Positions 6,125 through 13,211 of a stretch of DNA of 14,762 nucleotides are shown in pieces. The translations under genes were made by a program, and so were the position numbers. Under the pieces are notes generated by a model, which did no database searches, was not told where the DNA came from, and worked only from the letters and a program-made list of their open reading frames with translations. How positions within the stretch are numbered: position 1 is the stretch's first letter; the number at the start of each line of letters is the position of its first letter. The DNA comes from an uncultured Eubacteriales bacterium (GTDB lineage: Bacteria > Bacillota > Clostridia > Oscillospirales > CAG-272): the NCBI GenBank assembly GCA_934385225.1, contig CAKRPQ010000045.1, positions 1 through 14,762 of the forward strand, written 5' to 3'.

Positions 6125-6832
6125 ATGAGACTTGATAAATTTTTGTCCGAAACGGGAACGGCGACAAGAACCGAAGCTGCAAAGGCGGCGAGAAAAGGCG
6201 GCGTGACGGTGAACGGAATACCGTGCGCAAAGGTTAGCGTGCATATCGACCCGTTTGCCGACAGCGTCGCCTACCTCGGCAGAAAAATAGAATATAAAAA
6301 ATTCAGATATATTCTGCTTAATAAACCCGCGGGCTACGTCAGCGCGACGGAGGATGGCAGAGATCCGACCGTGCTCGAACTTCTTCCCGCCGAATACGCT
6401 CCGTTTGAACTTTTTCCGTGCGGCAGACTTGATAAAAATACGCTCGGACTGATGCTTATAACCGACGACGGCGCGCTTGCGCACCGATTGCTCTCGCCGA
6501 AGCACCATGTGGAAAAAACGTACCGTTACCGCCTCAAATTTCCGCTCTCCGAGGCGGACGCGGAAAGAGTTGAAGCGGGTGTTACTTTTGACGACGGCTA
6601 CCTGACAAAGCCCGCGAAAATAACGAGGTATGAAGAAACGTCGTGCGGCGAAATAAGTGTCACAGAGGGTAAATACCACCAGATAAAGAGAATGTTCGAG
6701 GCTGTCGGAAATAAAGTGACGGAGCTTGAAAGAATAAAGTTCGGCCCGCTCACTCTGCCGGAAAATATGGCAAGAGGCGAGTGGCGCGAGCTTACGGACG
6801 ACGAGATAAACGCGATAAGGGAGTGTACATAA
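6125..6832 (+). CDS. rsuA: rRNA pseudouridine synthase, RsuA family
   Basis: A 235-residue protein close in length to E. coli RsuA (231). Residues 1-50 form an S4 RNA-binding domain (MRLDKFLSETGTATRTEA). The catalytic domain carries YILLNKPAGYV (62-72), GRLDKNTLGLML (100-111) with the nucleophilic Asp at D103, and EGKYHQIKRMFEAVGN (181-196). RsuA makes pseudouridine 516 in 16S rRNA; the related RluB and RluF modify 23S rRNA. The KPAGYVSATED block and the length favour RsuA, but Bacillota paralogues blur this split, so the exact target is uncertain. The start has a weak AGG site ending six bases before ATG. It is followed with no gap by the rlmI-like gene (TAA immediately before ATG), in one operon. 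Confidence 0.9.
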   Translation: MRLDKFLSETGTATRTEAAKAARKGGVTVNGIPCAKVSVHIDPFADSVAYLGRKIEYKKFRYILLNKPAGYVSATEDGRDPTVLELLPAEYAPFELFPCGRLDKNTLGLMLITDDGALAHRLLSPKHHVEKTYRYRLKFPLSEADAERVEAGVTFDDGYLTKPAKITRYEETSCGEISVTEGKYHQIKRMFEAVGNKVTELERIKFGPLTLPENMARGEWRELTDDEINAIRECT

Positions 6833-8044
6833 ATGGCCGAGAGAATCTATCCGAAAGTCATGATAACCGAAAAATCCGAGAGAACAGTAAGGGCAGGACA
6901 CCCGTGGGTATATGCCGAGGAAGTCACCGAAAAAATCGGCACATTTGAAAACGGCTGCCTTGTCGATGTTTATTCGAAAAAAGACAGATTCCTCGGAACG
7001 GGGTACTATAACGATAATTCAAAGATACTTGTCAGAATAATTTCGCGTAATGCGAACGATAAATTCGACGACGACTTCTACGAAAGGCGCGTGCGTTATG
7101 CCGTCGAATACAGAAAGACCGTTATGGGAGACGATTTCGGCTGTTCGAGGCTCATTTTCGGTGAGGCGGACAGTTTTCCGGGACTCACCGTCGATCTTTT
7201 CGGCGATATTCTCGTTACGCAAACGCTTTGCCTCGGTACGGATATGCGCAAAGACGCGATTTTCTCGGCACTTCTTAAAGTTCTTGCCGAAAACGGTATC
7301 AAAATAAGCACCATATACGAGCGGAACGACGTCGCGATCCGCGAGCTTGAAGGAATGAAACAGTATACGGGCTTTTACTGCGGCACCGGAAGCGGAAAGA
7401 CCGAAATAATCGAGAACGGCGTCAAATACGAGATAGATTACGCCGAGGGACAGAAAACGGGATTTTTCCTTGACCAGAAATATAACAGACAAGCCGTCGC
7501 GAAGATCGCAAAAGGGAAGAGGGTGCTTGACTGCTTCACGCATACGGGCGCGTTCGCCCTTAATGCCGCAAAGGCGGGTGCCACATTTGTAAATGCCGTG
7601 GATATATCGGCAGACGCGCTTGAAATCGCGAAACATAATGCAGTTCTTAACGGACTTGACGGCAATATGGCGTTCACAAACGCAAATGTTTTCGATCTTC
7701 TCACCGATATGGCTGAAAAGAAAAAATGCGATTACGACTTTATCATTCTTGACCCGCCTGCGTTTACAAAAAGTTCGGGAACGGTCAAAAACGCGATACG
7801 CGGATATAAGGAAATCAACTATAAGGCGATGTCGCTTCTTCCGCGCGGAGGCTATCTTGCAACCTGCTCCTGCTCGCATTTTATGACCGATGAACTGTTC
7901 AGAAAAATGCTTGCGGACGCCGCGAGAGACGCGTCTGTTTCGCTTCGCCAGATCGAGGCGAGACAGCAGTCGCCCGACCACCCGATTCTCTGGAACGTAA
8001 GAGAGACGGATTATCTTAAATTTTATATTTTCCAGGTAGTTTAA
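6833..8044 (+). CDS. rlmI: 23S rRNA (cytosine-5) methyltransferase, RlmI type
   Basis: A 403-residue class I SAM-dependent methyltransferase similar in length to E. coli RlmI (396), which makes m5C1962 in 23S rRNA. A PUA RNA-binding domain fills about residues 1-75 (KSERTVRAGHPWVY near the start). GQKTGFFLDQKYNR (206-219) is characteristic of this family. SAM-binding motif I is VLDCFTHTGAFALNAA (231-246). Motif IV is DPPAFTKS (307-314). TCSCSH (344-349) would supply the catalytic cysteine. The start directly follows the rsuA stop; GGGAG about nine bases upstream lies within the rsuA coding end, so the two are probably co-translated. Acting on rRNA alongside a pseudouridine synthase is consistent with the operon. 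Assignment to this family is firm; the exact cytosine is inferred from homology. Confidence 0.92.
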   Translation: MAERIYPKVMITEKSERTVRAGHPWVYAEEVTEKIGTFENGCLVDVYSKKDRFLGTGYYNDNSKILVRIISRNANDKFDDDFYERRVRYAVEYRKTVMGDDFGCSRLIFGEADSFPGLTVDLFGDILVTQTLCLGTDMRKDAIFSALLKVLAENGIKISTIYERNDVAIRELEGMKQYTGFYCGTGSGKTEIIENGVKYEIDYAEGQKTGFFLDQKYNRQAVAKIAKGKRVLDCFTHTGAFALNAAKAGATFVNAVDISADALEIAKHNAVLNGLDGNMAFTNANVFDLLTDMAEKKKCDYDFIILDPPAFTKSSGTVKNAIRGYKEINYKAMSLLPRGGYLATCSCSHFMTDELFRKMLADAARDASVSLRQIEARQQSPDHPILWNVRETDYLKFYIFQVV

Positions 8045-8054
8045 AGGAGTAAAA

Positions 8055-10208
8055 ATGGATATCATTTTAGTGCTTGCAAAGGAACTCGGACTGCGCGAGG
8101 AGCAGGTCAGAAAAACGGTAGAACTCATCGATGAGGGCAACACGATACCGTTTATTGCGAGGTACCGTAAAGAGGTCACGGGAAGCCTTGACGACGAAGT
8201 TCTCCGTAACCTTAACGATAAGCTCACCTATCTCCGAAATATTGAGAAGAGAAAGGCGGAGGTAAAGGATCTCATCGCCGCGCAGGAAAAGCTAACGCCC
8301 GAAATCGAGGCGGCGATAGAAAACGCGGGAACGATAACGGAAATAGACGATATTTACCGCCCGTTCAGACCTCACAGAAAGACGAGAGCGTCCGTCGCGC
8401 GTGAAAAGGGGCTTGAACCGCTGGCTGCGCTCATTTCGGAGCAGAGAGCAAGCTATTCGCCGTCTGTCGAGGAGTGCGCCGCAGAGTACATAAATGAAGA
8501 AAAGGGCGTTGCGAGCGCGGAGGAAGCACTTGCAGGCGCAATGGATATAATCGCCGAGGGTATTTCGGATAACGCCGACTACCGCAAGGCGATACGCGAA
8601 CTCACATGGAAAAACGGAATGCTCGTCTCAAAGGCTGCAACAGACGAAGATACTGTTTATTCGCAGTATTACGACTATTCCGAGGCACTTAAATCCATGC
8701 CCGCGCATCGTGTTCTCGCCGTGAACAGAGGCGAAAAGGAGGATAAGCTCAAAGTCTCGGTCGAGGTTGCCGAGGATCTTATACTCAACTACCTTTCGGG
8801 GCTCGTGATAACGAATTATAAAAGTCCCGCCGAAAAATATATGACAGCCGCCGTCGTTGACGGTTACGACCGCCTTATAGCACCGTCGGTCGAGAGGGAA
8901 ATACGCTCGGATATGTTTGATAACGCTTCCGAGGGCGCAATTGTGAACTTTGAGGTGAACCTCAAAAATCTGCTTATGCAGGCACCGCTTAAAGGCAAGA
9001 CTGTTCTCGGCTATGACCCCGGTTACAGAACGGGCTGTAAGCTCGCCGTCGTCGATAAGACGGGAAAGGTGCTTGATACAGCGGTCATTTACCCGACAAA
9101 ACCGCAGGAACGCATCGAGGAGAGCCGAAAGAAGGTTCTTGCGCTCATAAAGAAGTACGGCGTAAACGTCATCGCTATAGGAAACGGCACGGCGTCAAAG
9201 GAAAGCGAGATATTCATCGCCAATACGCTTAAAGAACTTGACGGTTCGGTTAAATATATAATGGTAAGCGAGGCGGGCGCGTCGGTTTATTCCGCGTCGA
9301 AGCTCGCATCGGAGGAATTTCCCGATTTTGACGTTACACAGCGTTCTGCCGTGTCTATCGCGCGTCGTTTGCAGGATCCGCTTGCGGAACTTGTAAAAAT
9401 CGACCCGAAGTCGATAGGTGTCGGACAGTATCAGCACGATATGAAACAGGCAAGACTTGACAGTGCGCTCGGCGGCGTCGTCGAAAACTGCGTAAACAGC
9501 GTAGGCGTTGACCTTAATACCGCGTCGCATTCGCTTCTCTCGTACATCGCGGGTATAAACGCGACGACGGCGAAGAATATAGTCAAATACCGCGAGGAAA
9601 ACGGCGAATTTACATCTCGTGCGCAGATACTCAAAGTGCCGAAGATAGGCAAAAAAGCATATGAACAGTGCGCGGGATTTCTGCGCGTGCCGTCATCTGA
9701 CGAGATACTCGACAATACGGGCGTTCACCCCGAATCGTATAAAGCGGCGGAGGAGCTTCTCTCCATGTTCGGCTATACCGACGCGGATATAAAAGATGGA
9801 AAACTCTCGGAACTCGGTACAAAGGTGACGGGAAAGGGCGTAAAGAACGTCTGCGAAGCACTCGGAATAGGCGAACCGACGCTCATGGACATTATCGGCG
9901 AGCTTCAAAAGCCGGGACGCGATATACGCGATACGCTTCCGCCTCCGATGCTCCGCGAGGATATTCTCGACCTCTCCGACCTCAAACCGGGAACAGAACT
10001 TGTCGGAACTGTGCGTAATGTTATAGATTTCGGCGCGTTCATCGATATCGGCGTTCATCAGGACGGACTTGTCCATATCTCCGAGATATGCAACAGATAT
10101 ATAAAACACCCGTCCGAGGTGTTGTCCGTCGGCGATATCGTAAAGGTCAAAGTCCTGTCTGTCGATATTCCCAAAAAGCGTATTGCGCTTACGATGAAAA
10201 ATCTGTAA
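8055..10208 (+). CDS. tex: Tex/YhgF-family RNA-binding transcription accessory protein
   Basis: A 717-residue protein of the usual Tex length (B. subtilis YdcI is about 719). The N-terminal helical region includes GNTIPFIARYRKEVTG (28-43) and IDDIYRPFRPHRKTRA (97-112). The YqgF/RNase H-like domain starts at LGYDPGYRTGCKLAVVD (318-334). A helix-hairpin-helix region spans about 485-560 (LNTASHSLLSYIAGI, then ILKVPKIGKKAYEQCAGFLR). The C-terminal S1 domain (about 644-717) has VIDFGAFIDIGVHQDGLVH. Tex binds nucleic acid and influences transcription and RNA turnover; its enzymatic role, if any, is not settled. A strong AAAGGAG site (8043-8049) overlaps the rlmI stop codon, and only 10 bases separate the genes, so it is the third gene of the operon. 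No obvious intrinsic terminator follows it. Confidence 0.95.
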   Translation: MDIILVLAKELGLREEQVRKTVELIDEGNTIPFIARYRKEVTGSLDDEVLRNLNDKLTYLRNIEKRKAEVKDLIAAQEKLTPEIEAAIENAGTITEIDDIYRPFRPHRKTRASVAREKGLEPLAALISEQRASYSPSVEECAAEYINEEKGVASAEEALAGAMDIIAEGISDNADYRKAIRELTWKNGMLVSKAATDEDTVYSQYYDYSEALKSMPAHRVLAVNRGEKEDKLKVSVEVAEDLILNYLSGLVITNYKSPAEKYMTAAVVDGYDRLIAPSVEREIRSDMFDNASEGAIVNFEVNLKNLLMQAPLKGKTVLGYDPGYRTGCKLAVVDKTGKVLDTAVIYPTKPQERIEESRKKVLALIKKYGVNVIAIGNGTASKESEIFIANTLKELDGSVKYIMVSEAGASVYSASKLASEEFPDFDVTQRSAVSIARRLQDPLAELVKIDPKSIGVGQYQHDMKQARLDSALGGVVENCVNSVGVDLNTASHSLLSYIAGINATTAKNIVKYREENGEFTSRAQILKVPKIGKKAYEQCAGFLRVPSSDEILDNTGVHPESYKAAEELLSMFGYTDADIKDGKLSELGTKVTGKGVKNVCEALGIGEPTLMDIIGELQKPGRDIRDTLPPPMLREDILDLSDLKPGTELVGTVRNVIDFGAFIDIGVHQDGLVHISEICNRYIKHPSEVLSVGDIVKVKVLSVDIPKKRIALTMKNL

Positions 10209-10224
10209 TGTTAATATATTAACA
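10209..10224. promoter_or_regulatory. Perfect 16-bp palindrome resembling a clostridial Rex operator
   Basis: TGTTAATATATTAACA begins at the base after the tex stop codon and is perfectly self-complementary. The Rex operator described for Clostridia is TTGTTAA-N4-TTAACAA; here the inner twelve defined bases match and the outermost base on each side does not. Rex is an NADH/NAD-sensing repressor. The site lies about 130-145 bases upstream of the predicted start of the downstream ATPase transcript, an unusual position for direct repression. No T-run follows it, so it is not a standard terminator. The remaining bases to 10340 hold no gene that I can see. Confidence 0.4.
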
Positions 10225-10340
10225 CGAAATTTTGCCTGCTCGACTTTGCTAACGATAAAAACACGTAATTTTTGTGTAAAATATACAAATATCGAACGCA
10301 AAGTTTGGAGCATTGCCCACTTCCATTTTTGCGAAAAATT

Positions 10341-10349
10341 TGGTATAAT
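10341..10349 (+). promoter_or_regulatory. Extended -10 promoter for the sugar ABC ATPase
   Basis: TGGTATAAT is a perfect extended -10 element (hexamer 10344-10349). At 17 bases upstream the -35 position reads TTCCAT, a poor match, so the promoter would rely on the extended -10 or an activator. Transcription would start near 10356, leaving a leader of about 56 bases. The -10 is inside the 14-bp palindrome GTATAATATTATAC (10343-10356). Confidence 0.65.
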
Positions 10350-10375
10350 ATTATACGTTGAAATTTATTTTTACC

Positions 10376-10392
10376 GGACTGCGCGGTGGTCC
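10376..10392 (+). other. Short hairpin in the ATPase leader
   Basis: GGACTGCGCGGTGGTCC can fold into a seven-pair stem with two G-T wobbles and a GCG loop. It ends eight bases before the AGGAGG ribosome binding site (starting at 10400) in the predicted 5' leader. It could affect message stability or ribosome access, but no known element is recognised. Confidence 0.3.
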
Positions 10393-10411
10393 AAAAACAA
10401 GGAGGATAATA

Positions 10412-11521
10412 ATGGCAAGCCTTTCACTCAAACATATTTATAAGAAATATCCGGGCGGCGTTACCGCCGTATCCGACTTTAACCTTGAAATCAAGGATAA
10501 AGAGTTTCTCGTATTCGTCGGACCTTCGGGTTGCGGTAAATCCACAACTCTCCGTATGATTGCGGGACTTGAAGAGATTACAGAGGGTGAACTCTTCATC
10601 GGCGACAGACTCGTAAACGATGTCGCACCGAAAGACAGAGATATCGCGATGGTTTTCCAGAACTACGCTCTGTATCCTCATATGTCCGTGTTCGATAACA
10701 TGGCGTTCGGTCTTAAACTTCGTAAAACACCGAAGGAAGAGATCAAGAGAAGAGTTGAAGAGGCAGCCAGAATACTTGACATCACACACCTTCTCGACAG
10801 AAAACCGAAGGCTCTTTCTGGTGGTCAGAAACAGCGTGTTGCGCTCGGTCGTGCGATAGTTCGTTATCCTAAGGTGTTCCTTCTTGACGAGCCGCTTTCC
10901 AACCTTGACGCAAAGCTCCGTGCAGCCATGAGAACAGAGCTTACAAAGCTCCATAAGAGCGTAGGAACGACGTTCATCTACGTTACGCACGACCAGGTCG
11001 AGGCTATGACGATGGCAGACCGTATCGTCGTAATGAAGGACGGCGTTATCCAGCAGGTAGATACTCCTCAGAGCCTCTACGATAAGCCTTGCAACACATT
11101 CGTTGCGGGATTCATCGGAACGCCTCAGATGAACTTTATAAACGGTACTCTCGAAAAGAAAGGCGACGACGTTCACTTCGTATTCGAGAACACTTCTATT
11201 AAGGTTCCCGCAGAGAAGATCAACGATACCGTTAAGGAATATATCGGCAAGGAAGTTATCGTCGGTATTCGTCCCGAAAACATTCATGACGAGCCTGTAC
11301 ACCTTGCAACATTCGGCGATTCCGTCGTTGATACATCGGTTGAAGTTACCGAGCTTATGGGCGCCGAAATTTATCTTTACCTCCTCGTCGGCGAGACAAA
11401 GCTCATCGCGAGAGTTTCTTCGAGATCCACGTCCCGCGCAGGTGATGAAATCAAGGTTGCTTTCGATACAACAAGACTTCACATCTTTGATAAGGACACG
11501 GAGCGCTGCATAGCTCACTGA
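10412..11521 (+). CDS. msmX: Sugar ABC transporter ATP-binding protein, MsmX/UgpC type
   Basis: A 369-residue ATPase of the CUT1 carbohydrate importer class. It carries Walker A GPSGCGKST (37-45), Q-loop Q83 in VFQNYALYPHM, signature LSGGQKQR (135-142), Walker B VFLLDEP (155-161), D-loop SNLDAKLR and H-loop H193. TOBE-type regulatory segments fill about 240-369 (VGIRPENI, 284-291). It energises uptake of oligosaccharides or glycerol phosphate at the inner face of the membrane. No permease or binding protein lies beside it; in Bacillota such orphan ATPases (MsmX) often serve several importers. The AGGAGG site and ATG at 10412 fix the start; the frame is open further upstream, but earlier starts lie at the predicted transcription start. 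Its Arg codons favour CGT more than the upstream genes, consistent with high expression. It is a single-gene unit with its own promoter and terminator. Confidence 0.94.
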   Translation: MASLSLKHIYKKYPGGVTAVSDFNLEIKDKEFLVFVGPSGCGKSTTLRMIAGLEEITEGELFIGDRLVNDVAPKDRDIAMVFQNYALYPHMSVFDNMAFGLKLRKTPKEEIKRRVEEAARILDITHLLDRKPKALSGGQKQRVALGRAIVRYPKVFLLDEPLSNLDAKLRAAMRTELTKLHKSVGTTFIYVTHDQVEAMTMADRIVVMKDGVIQQVDTPQSLYDKPCNTFVAGFIGTPQMNFINGTLEKKGDDVHFVFENTSIKVPAEKINDTVKEYIGKEVIVGIRPENIHDEPVHLATFGDSVVDTSVEVTELMGAEIYLYLLVGETKLIARVSSRSTSRAGDEIKVAFDTTRLHIFDKDTERCIAH

Positions 11522-11536
11522 TTTGATACATATATT

Positions 11537-11568
11537 CGGGTACGGCCTGTCGGTCGTACCCGTTTTTT
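11537..11568 (+). terminator. Strong intrinsic terminator after the ABC ATPase gene
   Basis: CGGGTACG (11537-11544) pairs perfectly with CGTACCCG (11555-11562), the stem may extend inward through a G-T pair and CC/GG, and six T residues follow (11563-11568). It lies 15 bases after the stop codon. Confidence 0.95.
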
Positions 11569-11631
11569 GTTTTCTATACTTTTCAAAATGCAAGTCTAAT
11601 AAAAAAACTTTCAAAAATATTGTAAAACCTA

Positions 11632-11660
11632 TTGAAATTTACTATTTGTTGTGGTACAAT
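11632..11660 (+). promoter_or_regulatory. Sigma-A promoter for gdhA
   Basis: TTGAAA (11632-11637) and TACAAT (11655-11660) are 17 bases apart, with an extended TGG before the -10. Transcription would start near 11667, giving a leader of about 70 bases. I recognise no riboswitch in that leader. Confidence 0.85.
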
Positions 11661-11736
11661 ATGAATATACCAGAAAGAATGACCGCATTTTCGGCGCATC
11701 ATAAAGAAATTTTTTAGATTTGAAAGGATAAATGCA

Positions 11737-13086
11737 ATGAGCTTCAAAAGTGAGTATCTTAAAAAAGTCTATGCAGACGTTCAGAAGAGAGACCCCGACC
11801 AGCCTGAATTTTTACAGGCTGTAAAAGAGGTTCTCGAATCGCTCGAACCGCTTCTCGAAAAGAAACCCGAAATCGAAGAGACGGGAATCATCGAAAGAAT
11901 GGTTGAACCCGAAAGAATCATTATGTTCCGCGTTCCGTGGGCGGACGATAACGGCAAGGTTCAGGTGAACCGCGGCTACCGCGTTCAGTTCAATTCCGCG
12001 ATAGGACCCTATAAGGGCGGTATCAGACTTCACCCGTCTGTAAATCTTTCCATTCTTAAATTTCTCGGCTTTGAGCAGGTGTTCAAGAACTCGCTGACGG
12101 GTCTGCCTATGGGCGGCGGCAAGGGCGGTTCGGACTTTGACCCCAAGGGCAAGAGCGATATGGAGGTTATGCGATTCTGCCAGAGCTTTATGACCGAGCT
12201 TTCAAAGCATATAGGCGCAGATACGGACGTTCCCGCGGGCGATATCGGAACGGGCGCGCGTGAGATCGGCTATATGTTCGGTCAGTATAAGAGACTTCGC
12301 AACGAGTTTACCGGCGTTCTTACCGGCAAGGGACTTTCCTACGGCGGCTCGCTTGCAAGAACACAGGCGACAGGCTACGGACTTTGCTACTTCACAAAGG
12401 AAATGATCGCGGCAAAAGGCAAATCTTTCGATGGCGCAACCGTCGTTGTTTCGGGTTCGGGTAATGTTGCAATCTACGCTTGCGAAAAGGCTGCACAGCT
12501 CGGCGCAAAGGTTGTCGCAATGTCCGACTCAAACGGCTATATCTATGATAAAGACGGCATAAAGCTTGACGTTGTAAAGCAGATAAAGGAAGTCGAAAGA
12601 GGAAGAATCAAGGAGTACGCGGAGCGTGTTAAAGGCTCTGTTTATACCGAGGGCTGCAAGGGTATCTGGACTGTTAAGTGCGATATCGCGCTTCCTTGCG
12701 CTACGCAGAACGAGCTTGACGCCGAGGGCGCGAAGGCGCTTATCGCGGGAGGTACTTATGCCGTTGCCGAGGGCGCAAATATGCCTACGACACCCGACGC
12801 TACGCTGATGCTTCAAAATGCGGGCGTGCTCTTCGCACCCGGAAAGGCTTCAAACGCGGGAGGTGTTGCAACATCGGGACTTGAAATGAGCCAGAACAGC
12901 CAGAGACTTTCATGGACGTTTGAAGAGGTTGACGCAAAGCTCCACGACATTATGGTCAACATCTATAAGAACGCATATGCGGCGTCCGTCGAGTGCGGAA
13001 AAGAGGGCGACCTCGTTGTCGGCGCGAACGTTGCGGGATTCCTTAAAGTTTATGACGCAATGAAGTGGCAGGGAATCTGCTACTGA
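11737..13086 (+). CDS. gdhA: NADP-type glutamate dehydrogenase
   Basis: A 449-residue hexameric-class glutamate dehydrogenase, the normal length for bacterial GdhA. It interconverts 2-oxoglutarate plus ammonium with glutamate in the cytoplasm. Substrate-site residues are visible: K93 in GPYKGGIR, catalytic K129 in LPMGGGKGGSDFDPKGKS and D169 in VPAGDIGTG. The Rossmann region has GSGNVA (240-245) followed by SDSNG (263-267); the same SDS pattern occurs in NADP-dependent E. coli GdhA, whereas the NAD-dependent C. symbiosum enzyme differs there, so NADP use and ammonium assimilation are inferred. An AAAGGA site lies upstream; ATG 11737 is chosen over the out-of-frame ATG at 11732. It is monocistronic between its own promoter and terminator. 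Codon choice appears more biased than in the left-hand genes, consistent with abundant protein. Confidence 0.96.
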   Translation: MSFKSEYLKKVYADVQKRDPDQPEFLQAVKEVLESLEPLLEKKPEIEETGIIERMVEPERIIMFRVPWADDNGKVQVNRGYRVQFNSAIGPYKGGIRLHPSVNLSILKFLGFEQVFKNSLTGLPMGGGKGGSDFDPKGKSDMEVMRFCQSFMTELSKHIGADTDVPAGDIGTGAREIGYMFGQYKRLRNEFTGVLTGKGLSYGGSLARTQATGYGLCYFTKEMIAAKGKSFDGATVVVSGSGNVAIYACEKAAQLGAKVVAMSDSNGYIYDKDGIKLDVVKQIKEVERGRIKEYAERVKGSVYTEGCKGIWTVKCDIALPCATQNELDAEGAKALIAGGTYAVAEGANMPTTPDATLMLQNAGVLFAPGKASNAGGVATSGLEMSQNSQRLSWTFEEVDAKLHDIMVNIYKNAYAASVECGKEGDLVVGANVAGFLKVYDAMKWQGICY

Positions 13087-13101
13087 TAAAAAACAATACT
13101 C

Positions 13102-13131
13102 AAAAAGAGGAGATTTTTTCTCCTCTTTTTT
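13102..13131 (+). terminator. Intrinsic terminator after gdhA
   Basis: GAGGAG (13107-13112) pairs with CTCCTC (13120-13125). Flanking A5 and T6 tracts extend the stem to AAAAAGAGGAG/CTCCTCTTTTT and supply the U-run. The A-rich left arm could let it act in both directions. Confidence 0.92.
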
Positions 13132-13140
13132 GAATATATG

Positions 13141-13169
13141 TTGACTTTGCCACGCAAAAATGATACAAT
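13141..13169 (+). promoter_or_regulatory. Sigma-A promoter for ligA
   Basis: TTGACT (13141-13146) and TACAAT (13164-13169) are 17 bases apart with a TGA extension before the -10. It starts ten bases after the gdhA terminator. The leader would be about 36 bases. Confidence 0.85.
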
Positions 13170-13211
13170 ATATGATAAGTGTATTTGTGTAAAAATCGGA
13201 GGCGTAGGCGT

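Noticed and set aside
5960..6901. Open minus-strand frame of 313 codons opposite the small frame and rsuA
   Set aside because: It overlaps rsuA entirely, is Arg- and Phe-rich without motifs, and has no minus-strand promoter in the right place.
7019..8227. Open minus-strand frame of 402 codons antisense to rlmI
   Set aside because: It is opposite a clear methyltransferase gene, shows no recognisable motif and starts inside tex. It is treated as a shadow frame.
10209..10224. The palindrome after tex as an intrinsic terminator
   Set aside because: The stem is almost all A-T pairs and is followed by CGAAATTTT rather than a T-run, so it would not terminate by the usual mechanism.
10424..11614. 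Open minus-strand frame of 396 codons antisense to the ABC ATPase
   Set aside because: The opposite strand encodes a complete ABC ATPase with all motifs. The antisense frame begins downstream of the ATPase terminator and has no domain features.
11679..11717. Short frame in the gdhA leader (12 codons) and a weak CCG/CGG hairpin before a T-run
   Set aside because: The peptide has no run of a regulatory amino acid, the T-run is about 13 bases from the stem, and no competing antiterminator is evident. It does not support an attenuator.
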